Position numbers and translations under genes: made by a program. Positions 1 through 13,792 of a stretch of DNA of 64,000 nucleotides are shown in pieces (position 1 is the first letter of the stretch; each line of letters begins with the position of its first letter). The notes beneath the pieces are model-generated. The model ran no database searches. It was not told the DNA's origin and saw only the letters and a program-made list of their open reading frames with translations. Where the stretch lies: NCBI RefSeq assembly GCF_019059575.1, contig NW_024881785.1, positions 124,001 through 188,000 on the forward strand. The letters are read 5' to 3'. The stretch comes from Amphibalanus amphitrite. Its lineage: Eukaryota; Arthropoda; Thecostraca; Balanomorpha; Balanidae.

Positions 1-1557
1 TGTATCGCCCAGCTGTGTCATTTCGCCGGGTCGTGTCGGCGTCGTCGTCGTCGTCGGCGCGTCGTTAGCGATGTGATTGCGCCGTGCCGCCGTATCAGGC
101 CGGCAGCGGTCCCGTGTCGCCCCTATGTCCATCAATACCCATTACCCGGTTATAATGTGATCTACGGCGCAGAATTGGAGCATTAGTGGGTGTGTATCGG
201 GAATTTTGATACCCGAACGCTCCGCGACAGGACGTGACCGCAATCGTCAGGAGCGCCGGGAGACTTCTGGGGACTAGGGGGACTTTGGGAGCGACTCCGG
301 AGACTTCGGCGGGGAGCCGGCACTCCTGACGGGATCGGCTGGTTCGCTGAGCCCCGACCTCCGACTGGGAGACAGAGGTCCCTCCGCGGGGTCCCATCGA
401 CAGGGGCCCCGGCGACAGGACCGCGACAGCGGGGAGCCCGGCGACAGCGACCACATGCCTGCACGGAGCCCGTCGTTGGCGCTCCTGACCAGATAAACTT
501 CAATCGGCCGCGCCGCGCGACAACGCAACAGGCACAATTGTAATACCGGGCGAGCGGCCATAACTTCTGCTGACGATGACATCTGCGAGTAATGGGTGAT
601 AGCCATCTGGAGGCGGCCTAAGCCGACTAACAACGACCGCAACAAATGCAAAATGGTCCTAACCCAAACTTATGTCCCGGTGCCTTTGTCGTATGAAGAG
701 CTAGTTCATCTCCGTTGCGGCGCCGTCGACCGCTGACACGCGGCGGCCTTTTATGGCGTTTTGATTGTTTTATGGCCGCGTGCATAAGCCGGAACACGTG
801 ACGTTGTGACAACGGGCACCGCACTCGGCTTTGCACCCCTTCAGTCCGCGCCACAGTCACGTGTTACTCTTCCCATTGAAATGACGGCTGCGTGGCCAGC
901 TGGACAGTGGACATTGAACGTCTGGAACGGGTGCTACTGCTGGACATTGTAAGAAAACTGCTACCTATACGTCATTGCTTTTGACTAAGAAAATATGTAG
1001 GAATTATTGCATTATTTTTATGTTTACTTAAATGACACACATAAAATAAAAAAAGAAAAGGTACCCGTGAAAAGATTCTCACACTGCTATTCTGACACAT
1101 TCAACTAGCATTCGATTTCAAAGAATAACTCAGCCAGCCCGTTACGTCTTTACCCTGGAACGACGCACGACGCGTCTGATCCGTCACCCGAAATAGCCGA
1201 TCCGCCCCAAATTGAGCGTTCGACAGCCGCAGCGGGCCTTTCCTAGCCGATCTGTCACCGCCGCCAGTCATCCGTCTCGACGCGGCGGCGCGTCCAAGTC
1301 GTTTCGTCGCCGTCGACGTGTGGATTTCGTCAGCGGCCGACGGCACGCGCCACCGGCGGCGACACTCCTGTTTTGGTCGACGGCCCGTGCCGCTTTATGC
1401 TACTGTTTATTTGGCCAACATACGTTGATATATTTGTTGCGCCATTTCTTTGACAGCAACGACTGCAGCGTCGCGTTCAAACAGATCTATGACCATGATG
1501 GATGCGGCTCGGCGACAGGGGATGGGAAGCAGCGGACGAGGACAGAGACGAGACTGA
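1..1557. other. noncoding stretch, no gene seen
   Basis: GC-rich sequence up to about 880, then AT-rich from about 950 to 1090, then GC-rich again. The open frames overlap on both strands, have Arg/Pro/Ser-rich low-complexity translations and show no recognisable domain or convincing splice structure. I see no RNA gene. Confidence 0.6.
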
Positions 1558-1724
1558 GGAGAGAGACAGGGACGGAGGAGAGAGACAGGGACGGAGGAGA
1601 GAGACAGGGACGGAGGAGAGAGACAGGGACGGAGGAGAGAGACAGGGACGGAGGACAGAGACAGGACGGAGGACAGAGACGGGACTGAGGAGAGAGACAG
1701 GACGGAAGAGAGAGACAGGGACGA
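1558..1724 (+). repeat. 19-bp purine-rich minisatellite
   Basis: About nine head-to-tail copies of GGAGAGAGACAGGGACGGA. The first five are essentially identical 19-mers. The last four are 18-base variants such as GGACAGAGACAGGACGGA. The strand is almost pure purine. The array translates in several frames into Arg/Glu/Asp- or Ser/Leu/Pro-rich peptides, which follow from the repeat and are not evidence for a gene. Confidence 0.92.
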
Positions 1725-3437
1725 GATCGAGAATATGCAGACGTGGAGAGAAGGGATAGAGACAGGAAATGGAGAAAAGGACGGGATGAAACGGTGCATG
1801 GAACGGAAAGAGGACAATAGAGACGGAGGACGGGGACAAGAGCCGGGTCGGATAACTTGGATGTGAGAGGACGGAGAGGAGAATTCGAAGGGTGCGACAC
1901 TGACAGTCGAATGAGTCCAAACGATACAGCACATGCCTGTGGAGCAGCTCCGCAGCTTTGCAGACAGGCACAGAGCACCAATAGAGATGATCTAGGACAT
2001 CATTAACGGCGCCCAACGACCGAGGACAAAGACTTCCACTGAACGTGCCTGCCGGGCCGCACGCAGAACAGGATCCAGATCACCCAGAAGTTAACGGACT
2101 CCGCCAGGAGCCAGCCTTGAGCCATCAAATATGCAGCACCTCCTGCGGCGGGCGGCTCGCCTCCATCGCTGCAGAATAAACCGACACATAAATAATCACC
2201 GTTGTCGCGCCAACTCCATTAGTGGCGACCTGGCCACCGGAGCGGTCGAATAATTACTATTTACGCGTACAAAGTAGCCATGAACACCGTCTCGTGACGG
2301 CATTTAGGCCAATCTTTAATAGAATCAGCCTTTTGTTATGTAATTACGGCGGCCGTGCCGGTCACGACCCAGGACCGATGCAAAAAGGCGCCCAGAGCAA
2401 ACATATCGTGGTCTTTTCCAAATAGCGATTAGCCCTGATAGCGGAGTATGCGCGCTAGCGTGCCGCGGACGGGCAGAGATATATCCACTAACTAGCACCG
2501 TGCCGCCACGGCCGATGGCGCCCTATCGAGCGGTCATCGAGCGCTCGCGCCGGACCGTCGAGCCGCCTGACTGAGCCGGCGAGCTCGTCACCGCCGCCGC
2601 CCGCCGTCCACCCGTCCTATCCGGTGAATATCTAACTAAAGGTATCGACGGCCATGTCACGGTCCAAAGGACCACCTCGATATCACCGAATCAGTTCCAG
2701 CAGATCACAATGAGCTTCATCAATCACTCAAACAGTCCGTTACATATGGAATGGCTCGATTTCACTCCGCTGGACGGCACCGTACAAATAACAGCTGGTT
2801 GGAAGCAGTACCCACTTTTCATCGGTTGCCATTTTTCTCGCTCGACACATGCGGCCGCGCTGTCACGGGAGCGGAGCGGGGTGAGCATTTCCTGACCGCA
2901 GCGACCCCATGTCACCGTCAATCTTGGGGGCGCCGCGCTGATCGGACGGCGATCGCCGGAACCTCGCCACATCCGGAGCACGTCGGGCCCGTGCGGACAG
3001 GACGGCGGCGGCGGCAGCGGCGGTGGCCGCACCCCTTGATCGGCCACACGTGCCACCCGCGCTCCCCGTGGAGCTGCAACCGTTGGCAGCCGTGCGGGAG
3101 TCGTTGTCTCCCCCTGTCGCCGTCACTCATCCGCCGTCTATCGGAGGTCTCAGTCCGTCAGAGGTCTGCGCAGGCGGCCTGTCCCCGTCAGCTTTCTGAG
3201 ACCTTAGTCTGTCTGATCTGGCCTGGAGGTCCGCTGTGGTCTGACTCGACAGCCGGAGACGTCTCCGTGCAGTCCAACACACCTGACAGGCTCCGCTAAC
3301 TGTGACTGCGCTGAGGCTGTGAGGACCGCTCTCAGTTCCTAAATTTACCTCTCCTCGGTTTGCCCGTCATAAGTCACGATATCTTACCTGTCCTCTGTTC
3401 CGAAATCCTTCCCTACCGTAGTTCTGACATCTGCCTA
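1725..3437. other. noncoding stretch, no gene seen
   Basis: The purine-rich character fades by about 1880. From 2450 to 3200 there is a GC-rich block with CpG-rich short repeats. No frame has a domain I recognise. Confidence 0.55.
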
Positions 3438-3506
3438 TCCTCAGACCCGACATAATCCCGTCTCCAGATTTGACATAACCCCATCCTCGGACCCGACATC
3501 TGCCCG
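3438..3506 (+). repeat. short degenerate 23-bp tandem repeat
   Basis: Three adjacent 23-bp units of the form TCCTCRGACCCGACATxxxCCCG. A weaker fourth copy lies just upstream at about 3414. The units differ at several positions. Confidence 0.6.
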
Positions 3507-6500
3507 TTCTCCTCCCTCTGACAGCATTCAGCAGCACCTGGTCTCCAAGTCCGGCGGCGCGGCGGACACGACATTCGGCCGTGAGCAGTACTGAGTCACA
3601 GCCCTCTACTTCCGAAGACATCCGCTCTAATTCGGCACGACACGGGACCGCCACCTGCCTCCCACTGCCCGCCTCTGTCGGCCACCGGGCTGCCACCCGT
3701 CCGCCCCTTCCGCACGACGAACCACGTCGCTATCCTGTCTCTGCGAGTCACCCTGATCGGAGCGCTCATCCGGAGATAACCTCCGCCACCGCGCACCGGA
3801 GGACCCCGATCAGAGGGTGCACCCCGCTCGTAACCGGCGTTATGACGCGCCGCCGTCACGAGCCGGGCGACGAGCGTAGCGGCCGTGACGGGTCGTCACC
3901 AGCCTGAGTGGCGGCTGACGAATGATGCCGACGGCGTCACCGTGCCGCTCCGACGCCAAGCAAAAACACGATAAATCCCGGCATTGGCGGCTGAGCCAGA
4001 AAAAACGACGGCACCGGGACGCCGGCGGTGACGCTGCGACATGGCCGTGATGACGGCTGTCTGGCGTCATCGCAGCTCGGGGTGGCGTCATCGGGGTGAC
4101 ACCGCCGCCGCCACTGGGCTGCCAGACGTCACCACAGACTGTGAACGGTAGGGTGACCGGCGGCGGCTGCTGAGCGGAGGCCGTTGCGATTCGTGTCACG
4201 GCGCGGCGGGGTGACACGGCGCGGCCGCTCCTCCGCCCGCTCTGCCCGGCTCCTGCGCTCTGCCGCTCGCCCCTTGACCGTGGGCCGAGCTGTCTCCGCG
4301 CCGCCGCGCCGTGTTTGTGTGTTTGCTGTTCGTGTCAGCTTGCAGCGCGCCTGTGCACAGACCGGGCCGCGCCGCCCCGCCCGTCCATCCACCGTCCGCA
4401 CCACCGTCGGCGCTGACTGGGCCTTCTTGTTCAGCCAGCAGCGACACCACAACACACACGGCCGGTGCTGACCGCAGCGGGCTCACACAGCGCTGCTGAC
4501 CTCAATGACGCGAGCAGCAGCCGTCTTCAATTCAAACACGGGAGGGACAGGCGCACTGCATGAACTCACGCCCGTACTGCGCGATTAACTGTGCTTACGT
4601 GCCTGATCACATACTGCGCCGCAAAGCACGCGCCTGAATGAATACTGTGCCGCCGTGCACTTCATTCATTGAAAGCGTGATATAGCTTTAATGCGTTGAA
4701 TTCACTGGCTCGCTGGCGATTTTTTAGGAGTTATGACCGATAATTAGCCGGGCAGCTAGGGTTTCGCTAGCTAAGTCGAAGTAGTTTCGCCCTTGATGCC
4801 TAGCAGGCAGAACATTCTTCAACGCAAGCCATTCCCGCCGGTCCCTGGGCCAATTCTAGCGTAGCTGACTGGAACATTCCTGCCTAGTACCCATCGAACA
4901 CACTGGACAGGACATATTGCTGGCTCATTCCGGCGCGGGTCACTGCACCGGCCGCTGTCCAGCAACGGCAAACATCTGCCCGGGACCCGAGGAGACAGCG
5001 CAGCGAGCTGATACAGAGGAAGGTATGGCGGTGCGGCGCACACACCCTGAGGCTCGCTCGCAGTTAGCAGTCGACGATAGAAGATGGGCCGTGTCGCCAA
5101 GTGGCGAGGACGTGCCACACAAGCTGAGAGCGATCTTGATTCTTCTTATGCTCACTTCCCACGATCTAGCATGCGGTAGCCTTAATGGCATTTGGTACAA
5201 ATCTGAATTATATTTCAACTCCGACTTTTTGCATTTTTGTGACCAGTTTGTTTCCAATCATCCTTGCATCTCAGCCTAATGCCGACACACTACTTACCCA
5301 CTTCCAGTTACCGTGACCTCGACCACAACGTCCCGTCTAGCCCAGTCCTCATTCCACCCGGTGCCATTGGATCCCACCTGTTCCGCCAGCTGTCCCGCTT
5401 GGTCCCATCTGTCCACCAGCCGTCCCATCAGTCCCGTCAGCCGTGCCGTTGGCCGTCCCGCCTGTGCCGTTCTGTCCTGTTTGTCCGCGGCTGTCCAACC
5501 GGTCTCTGCATGCAACCGTGTGCAAACACCCGGAAATTATGCAAGTAATCGGGCGCAAAAGCCGCCTGTTGTCACCGCTGTTCGGCTTCTGTTGGGGACT
5601 GCTGGGACGTTCGCTGCGGTCAGCCGACCGGCCGGCTCAAGATAGGCGCCGCCGGGATTTGGGACGCTCCGCTGGACTCGGCAGGACTCGGGCGGACTCT
5701 CCAGAGGAGGCCGGCTGACCTCCATTCCCGTCTGGGCGACCTCGCTGAGCTGTCCGAGTCGCCAGTGAGCTCAGAAGTGGTCGAGCCCAATGGAGTCTGC
5801 CTCTGCATGTGAGCGGCACTGGCTCGGATTTGGCGGTCTTACGCTTGTCCGTCAAATGGCGGCAGGGATATACGGGCTGAGTCCAGTACAGAAGGCTGAG
5901 TGTTCATTATAGGCGCGTCACCGTTTCCAATAAATACCCTGATGGATCTGTCAGCTACAGATCACTTGTCAGTCGAGATCGACAGTCAAAAAGATTTCAC
6001 CAACTTTGACACACCGAATGGCCTTCAGTTATTCAAGACGCGTTTCTCTTACAGCAGAGCAGCATAGAAACACCAGAAGCACTGATAGACCGCAAAAGTG
6101 TTCTTCAAGTAGACCGCGAAGTGCCCCCTGGCAGCGGAAGGGGTGCCTGGTGGCGGCCGAGCCGGCGCACAGTGTGTCCGAGCTGCGGCGGCGCCGGTGT
6201 CCGGAGCAGCGGAGCGGCTAACTCCAATCAGCCGCCTCCTCTGGCCGCTAACTCCAATCGAGTTAGTGGCCGTGGCCGGCCGCGGGCCAGACTCGCCACA
6301 TGGTAATGTAATCGGTCTGATGGCCACGTCCGGCCGCCCCGACACTTTTGACAAGTTCTCCCTCAATCCTTTTACACGAAAGGTGTCTGTTGGACGCGAT
6401 CTGGCGGGGTCTCGCTGCTTTAAGTGGCCGTCAAGTGAGTCCAACTCGGCCCGAAATCAGCGGCTCCCCCGGGAGCCAACAAAGGTTTATTTGATATCTC

Positions 6501-7437
6501 GCTTTTCCACAAACGGGGAAAATGCTGGGCCGTAAACGAATGAGACGCGGTGCAGGTTTGTGTTTTCACTCGGGCTTGCTCTCCCAGATGAAAAAGTGGT
6601 TTAACTGAATTCACGAGCCGCGACATGATGCCTGTGGGGAGCAAAGCACACGATTTGACTGCAGAATAGTTCAGGGGTGACTTTTTACACGGTAAAAAAT
6701 AAAAATCTTAAATTCATAAATGAATGCCTATTCTTGAAATGTTCTGACCAGATGTCTAACGTTTAAACTGAACATCATTATGCGGTCGCGAAGTGACTAT
6801 TTCAGAATTGGGAGGAGGAGTCTCAATGATTTGTGTCGAGATCCTTCGATTTGTCGTATTTTCATTGAGACGGCCAATCTCAGCATAGCCATGAGTACGT
6901 CAGCTCCCCGCCACCATCTTCACAGTTTGGTCTGAAGACACTCACAAATCATCATCCCACAAAATAGCCGTTCCCAGTCACGAGCAGATAGTCATCACCC
7001 GGTTACATCCAATCGGGCTCCCACGAGCGAGTTACGGCACACGTGGGGGTCACGGCGCGGATTGCCTCACCGCGGCCTCAGTGACGCGCGGCGGCCTCTT
7101 TCCCTTGAAGTGCCGATACCTTCCTTATACGTGCGTGGCCAGCTTTGGCTACAATTACCTGAGCCGGTTACTGCGCCGAGCGCTCACGCTCGCACATTCC
7201 GCGGCCGTGCGCCGCCGATTCGCAGAGCTGCCATATTTCTGGCAGTGCGTGACGTCATCGAACATCAGGCTAGTCCACGTAGGGTTGTGAGATGGCTCAC
7301 GACTACATGGGATATGTTCGGGGTTTCTCAACAGATGTGTCCATCATCTGCCCGGTCGTAGCTCGGAGACGTGTTGCGAGTCTTGCATTGCATCCACCTT
7401 GCATTGCCAGCGTGGAATGTTTGTCCACTGGCTGTTT
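3507..7437. other. noncoding stretch, no gene seen
   Basis: GC-rich blocks (3530-4500, 5560-5800, 6120-6400) alternate with AT-rich spacers (4660-4760, 6640-6800). From about 5330 to 5480 there is C/T-rich low-complexity DNA with irregular CCGTCC-type repetition. Open frames here overlap on both strands and none is supported. Confidence 0.55.
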
Positions 7438-7503
7438 GTCTCCTGTCCGTCCACCTCCCGTCCACCGCCCGTCCACCTCCCGTCCACCTCCCGTCCATCC
7501 ACC
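7438..7503 (+). repeat. 10-bp CCGTCCACCT tandem repeat
   Basis: About six imperfect head-to-tail copies of CCGTCCACCT (variants CCGTCCACCG and CCGTCCATCC) inside a GC-rich block. Confidence 0.75.
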
Positions 7504-10500
7504 CGCCTAGCCACGCTGATCCACCCGGCGCGTCGCCCGGCTCGGCCGGCGGCGGACAGGCGACATTGGACACACCGTCGGTGGCGCGCATTTTCCGCGC
7601 CTTTTTGCGCGTGCCGGCCGCGTAAAAAGGCCACTCTGCGCGGCCGCCCGGCGCGCCACGGCGCCTCCTCTCTATGAATATGAATGATATGCAGAATTGG
7701 CGGCCGGCGTTTGAAGCCATTAGCGCCGGACGCGGCGTCTCGCGCGGCTTGTCGCGGCATCTCGGGGTCGTGTCACGCGGCCGCGTCACGTTACCCCCTC
7801 CCCCTTCTCCGCCGAGCGCGGGACACTCTGCGGCGCGCCAAAACCCACTCCATCAGGCGCGCGCCGGCCGGTGTCTGGCTTCATTACTATGCCATTGGAC
7901 GCGGTGACAGTGCACATCTTGCATGGCCGACTGCGGAGGCGCGGCTGTGGACCGAGCTCCGGCGACTCCGGGCGACTCCGGCTCCGGCGCCGGGAGGCTC
8001 CGGAGCACCTGGATGCCCGCTGACCGCCCGCGCCGGTTCTCCTGGAAGCTGGTCGTCGCCGCTGAGCCGATTTCGACGAACGGCGCAGGCGGAGGACGCG
8101 GCGCTCGCGACAGGCAATCTGATTTAGATTACTGTCTGACCACTTCCCTGTCGCTCCCGGCGGTGGCGGCGGTGGCGGCGGTGGTGGCTGGTGGTGGCGG
8201 CGGCGGCGGCGGCGGTTGGCTTCGGTGACCGTGGACGCGCCCCATGATGTCAGTGATCCTGCTCGAAATCCATACCGGATGCTCCTGTGTGGCGGGATCT
8301 CACTAGGGTTAGCTCCTGCGCGACCGGCTGAGATCCCCTGCGGAGCTCCCGCTAACCCATCATACCTCCAGGTAGCTCACCGTAACCACAATCCGTCCCC
8401 ACGTCCTGAGTTATACGCCGTTCCAGTTCCGTTCCAGTAATACTGTCGCCTTACCGGACACCCCATCCCTGCAGAGATTTCCGTGCTGGGAGACCGAGTC
8501 TCGGCGGTTCGTAAAGTATGAAACCGCCCCGCATTATCGGCCAACTCACTGATGACATTGGCTGATGATACAAGGTCGAATGCCCTGTTGTTGGAAAGTT
8601 GCGAAGTTCAATTCGAAACCTACCTCTGCGTAGTGCGTGCTGTGAAGTTAGGACCGGCCGTACGTGCTGCTTAACGTACACAATTGCATTAGGGTGACTT
8701 ACTGTTCCACGCATTATTTCAATAATATAAAACAATCTTCAAAGTCCAACCACCACGGGAAGGCCACAGGTCCGTTATGGCCCTGCGAACTACACTGTCC
8801 AAAACAGACCAGACCAGCCCTGCCAAGCCGCTCGGTGTCAGCCGGCGGCGCGGCGGCGCTTTGAAGCCGATGCATGAGAGCCGGTCGGTGGGAGCCTGTG
8901 GCCGGCCGTATTGTGTGTGCTGTAAGCTACACCTGTGGCGTGACAGTACATTTACTAGTCACCACCGGCGGCCGAGAACATGGCGCACTACAATTCAACA
9001 CAGGGTATCATTTAAAAATGAAATGATGCGACATGAAATGCATGACACGCGCATGCCATGCAACGTGTCGGTCTCCTCATGTGTGCGGCTGATTTCGGTG
9101 TCTATAAAGACACACACACACACACATTTTCTTTAGGTACGCGAGTTTCTAATAAGAGCGCTGCAGCCACCGTTTCACCACATGCATCACCGGGACGTGT
9201 CTGAGAAATCTCTCGTTGCCGGTTACAATTAGTGAGTGAGCCGGTCGTGTGGCCGGCCGGCGCCGCTCCCCGCGCCCCGCGGCGGGCACGACCAGCGGTC
9301 AGCGCGGCGCGTCGTGTCGGAGCCGTTAGGGCCCGTCGGACGACCCAGGTGTGGTCGACGTTAAGGGGCGACCCGCGGCGCTTCGGCCCAGATGCGGCAG
9401 TGTGTTCCTCCGAACGGGCGCTGTGTGCTGCTCCTCTGAACGGGTGCCGCATGTTCCAGATGCGCCGCGGTTCGAGCGGACGAGATTTCGACACGGACAG
9501 TCGTTCCTTCGACACGGGACTGGCACAGTGTCCGGCCGTGTAGCGCGGCTAGAGTTCAGAGTAGAACTGAAGGGACGAGGACCCACGACCGTGTCTCAAC
9601 AACATGCAGAGGCTGCGCTGATCCCCGAAATATGCCAAGCCGCTCCATCTGCGGCGTGTTTGGGCTGTAGCGGTTCAGAAGGATTTCGAGTGCAGTCGTG
9701 CTGCGCACGGCAGAAGCGGACGCTCTCTCAGCCTGCTATGTGACAGCTCTGCCGGTCGGGTCGCCGGCAGGCCGCGCCTCCTGTCGCGGACCCCGCGGCG
9801 GGGGGCGCCCCGTGACCCGCCGTGACGACCGCCCGTCACGCGCTGACCCAGCGCGACCTTGTCACGTCACGCGACAGGGCGGCGGCGCGCGCGCTTTTTA
9901 CCCGCGCGCTACTCGGACGCGCCGTTTTTGCGGCCGGGCACGTGGTTTTTGGCGCGACGTTTACACTAAGACTTGTCACCTGTCCACTCCGGGCTCGCGG
10001 CGGCCTCCTCAGCATATTCGCCATGCTATTTTTGCGGCCCACTTTGAAGTGGGCGCTCTTCTGGCGAGTTTTGCACGTTTTTACCGGGCGGCCCACCCAA
10101 ACCGGATCTAAAGCTAAATGAATTCATGCCGTTCCAATGTTCCATGCGGCTCTGGTGGATCAGGTTCGTGTCGGTCCCGGCTGCGGGGCGGACACGGCTG
10201 TGATTACCAGCCGGTACCGCCGACCCCGGGCACTTTTTACACGGCCGAGACCGTCCCCGTCTCAGGACAATTAGTATTTGCATGATGGCACATCTCCAGT
10301 AGTCCATTAGTGGCTTATGGTTAACGGTGATGGCTGTGTTCATATGGGAAATGTACCAAATTTGAGGCACTCCTGCGGCTCCGGCGTATGCGGGATTACT
10401 ACAATGCCCAAAACGGAGGTCACGCAATTTATGTGATTATATTTCCCATACCGTTTCCGCGAACACTTGTTTACGATGTTTGCAAGCTCATCGGAAACAC

Positions 10501-13500
10501 GTTAGATGCCTTTTATTTCCAAGAAGTTGCTGAACAATCTCAGTGATTTCCGACCGTTTAGTCATGTAATGACTGTTATCACACCTTTGCTCAACCTCAT
10601 GAACAACATGCGAATCACACATATATCTCATCGGCGCTGGCGGGCACTGAGAACGGCGACCGCCCGGTGTGGCCGGACCCGTCCGCGGCGAGGCGTCACG
10701 CCGACTGCCCCAGACAATCGGCCAGACCCGTCATCCATCATCGTCGGGTCCGTCGCGCCCGTCATGTCCATCGCACTGCTGCCGGTGGACGCCAGCCGCC
10801 AGTTACCTCCAGTCACCATCAGAATCATCGCTGGAGTCTCAAACTCACCTCGGTTCACAGTCGCCGCACGAAGTCGCCGTCCGAATCGACGCCGGCCGCG
10901 CCGAGCTGAATCACGGTCGGTTTACAGCGTCACCAGATGTTTTGTCAACGGCTAAACACGCCCGTGATGGCGCCAAGAATGCGCCGGCGGCAAATAAAAC
11001 CGTCCAGGAATGCCGCTAAGTGTCACTGCTAATTGCCCACGCCGCTCGTAAACGCCAGCCGAGTGGCGCGGTAAAAAGACGCCGACAGTCCAGCCACGAG
11101 CCGGCGCGTGGTGGTCACCTTTGTCACTGCCGCACGGCCCATGGACACGACTGAGGGTGAATGCGACAGGCTGGGTCAGTGGAGCGTGTCGGATCTGAGA
11201 GAGACGGGATTTGGGTGCGGGGAAGACAGTCCGTTATAGTTTGGCAGGATGGATATCTGACCGATTTTTATGCGATACATGGGTTGCATGCGGAGCACGT
11301 CTCACGGCCTCATGGAATAGCTTAGAAGCGTGTTTGTGGAAGTGGTTGGTGGTCTGAGTGTTCGACCGATGTCCGTCAGACGTCCGTCACATGTCCATCA
11401 GACGTCCGTCTCCTGTGAGTCTGCCGTCCGCGTGGCCAGCGGTCGGGTCATCAGCGTGCGACCCGTCTCACCAGTCGTTTCGGTGCTAATCACTCCACAA
11501 AGCGGCCAGCAAATTGACAGTTGGCTCGCAAACGAGGCGTGCAGCATCGCTGAAGGCTGGCTAAACTGTGCTGCGGGCGGGCGCGCGTGCTGTGCGGCAG
11601 ACGCCACCTGACGCCGCCGAGAGCCGCTCGAACCGCTAATGACCGGTCAACCCTCTCGTCATCTCCGCGCCAGAGACGCCGACCACCTGGGGTGGCCTCT
11701 GTCACCAGCGTGAGCGGCTTTAATGGCGGAGTGGACAATCACCTCTCACGCATCGCTTATCACACATCTCTATAACTCATTTCAACATCTGCCATGCAGT
11801 CCCTGGACCTCCGCGAAGCGAGTTTGGTGTTCGCTGACGCCTAACGGTCAGCAGACTTTTCTCTCGGCTGACAGGTGTCATAGCAGGTCATCCGGAAACT
11901 GTTTCTCGATGCAGCACCGTTACAGCTCTCCAGGAGCCCACTGCTGAACAAGTTGGCCTGTGACCGGACTCACCTGACTCAACACCAACTGGGCGGTGAG
12001 CCGCGCCGATGGCCGTCTGTCCCCCAACTTCGGCCGCCGCTGGGTACTCACCGCCTGCTTTCTCCGGAGCTGGCGGACGGACCAGCGAACCCGGGGCAGC
12101 TATTCTGACCCCCGGGGTGGGCACGTGACGGGTCACGTTACGCGACACGTGACGTCGCTGTGATGCGGAACCTCGGGCACCGAATCAGTTTCTCGAGTTA
12201 GTATTTTATCACACACAACTTTGACGAGGAAAGTTCGGCGAGGGAATACTTGAATAGAAATAGACAGTTGAATATGGCGCTGCTGCTTTGCTGAACACTT
12301 TTGCTGACTTTAGCTGAAAAGGCCCCGGATACATCTCGAGAGTGAAGTTGATCTCTCTCCATAACTTCTCGTGCACCCACTTACATATAGATCTGACGTC
12401 TAAATCTGCATGGCTGTGTGCTGAGGACAGCTGTCAATACTGGAAGGAGTTGTGTCAGTGGGCTGACAGGAGTCACGGATAAGCGGCGACAGAGTATTTC
12501 TGGCCTTATGGTCGATGGAACGGTGGCGGCATGGTAAAGGAGCGGTATGTAGGTAGGGGGCCGCCCCAGTAAAGAACCGGCAGCAAAGTCCCCCCAGTGG
12601 TCCTCCCAGAGTCCTCCAGCAGGTTGATTCGATGGAGCGGCAGTACACAAGCCTCCCCTGGCTACCAACCACCGCGCCGCCGGGCAGTGGCTCTCCGGAA
12701 CGTCTCCGAATGTGGCGCTGATCCCAGACTGCGGCGTTATCGGCGCTCCTCTGTGCGCCGCCGTTCGGATAATTGGACAAAAACGGCGCGGTGACGACGC
12801 CGTCGGCGCACCGACCCGCACTAAAACATCATCATTTAGCGGGTGGCGCCGGGCCAGCGCGTGCCCACTTGAGGCTGAAAATGGCATCAACCCCTTGAGC
12901 GAGAATACCATCATTCGGTGGGACAGATAATGACGCCCAGGAATCCGGGATATCATCCGTAATCATCGGGTTTTACCGAGATTACAGCGATCGGCACCAC
13001 GGGCCGCTTGGCTGGATCGGTGTGACAGACAGATAAAAATTTATTCAGCCCTGGGCCATGGTTAGGGTTACAGAGTCTCCCCAAATACACGTTATAACCA
13101 GATATTTGACTCTTTCTGGAAACGACAATTACTGCTGCTCAGGGGACTGACCTCTTCAGGACACGACAGGCGCGCGCGGAACCCTTTAGTTAGCACCGCT
13201 GGCCCTCTGAGGGGAAGCGTGTCCATTCCAGTTCTCACGCTCCGGCTCGGTCAGCTAAGGACCGCAGAGTCTCTCTGAGGGCCGGTCACGTCAAAGACCT
13301 CTTGGACCCACAGCTCACCCGATGACCTCTCCTCAGCCACGGCCGCGCGGCGCCTCAGACAACCGGCAATAGAGCGCGGCCGATTTTACGGCGTCAATCG
13401 GCGACGTGTCGCGGCCAAGCGCGGCTCATTGCGGCGCACCGCTTTTTGCCGCGGCGGCGAGCGTTGCCTTTTTGCGTCGTCGAGGACCCACTGCTGCGGC

Positions 13501-13674
13501 CCGCGTCCAAAGAGCTAATTGGAAAACCAGTCTGCCGGTGCCGTGGGCCGGCCGGTGTCGAGACGCCGCATCATCGCGGCGCGCGGCCCGAGATGCAATT
13601 GGAAATATTAGAATAACAAAGGCCGCCCGCCTGGCGTGATGGCCCGCTTTGCCACCCACCGTCACCGGCCGCCG
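7504..13674. other. noncoding stretch with GC-rich blocks, no gene seen
   Basis: GC-rich blocks lie at about 7530-8220, 9230-9560, 9760-10110, 10640-10930, 12000-12130 and 13180-13660, separated by AT-richer DNA. A GGCGGT-type trinucleotide tract is at 8157-8217 and a short CA run at about 9109-9126. An octamer-type ATTTGCAT is at 10276-10283. No splice-bounded open frame with a recognisable domain was found. Confidence 0.5.
8157..8217 (+). repeat. GGCGGT/GGTGGC trinucleotide tract
   Basis: A run of GGC, GGT and GTG triplets. It would read as poly-Gly or poly-Ala/Val in frame, but no gene structure surrounds it. Confidence 0.8.
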
Positions 13675-13792
13675 GCGCTGGCGGTGACGATGACGGTGAC
13701 GCTGATGCTGGCGGTGATGGTGACGCTGACAATATGAGGGTGGTGAAGGTGGTGATGAGAGTGGAAGTGGTGGTGGTGGTGGTAACGCTTGC
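13675..13792 (+). repeat. GTGATG/GTGACG/GTGGTG low-complexity repeat
   Basis: Irregular repetition of GTGACG, GTGATG and GTGGTG triplet pairs. On the minus strand it reads as His/Ser/Thr-rich frames, which are not supported as coding. Confidence 0.8.
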
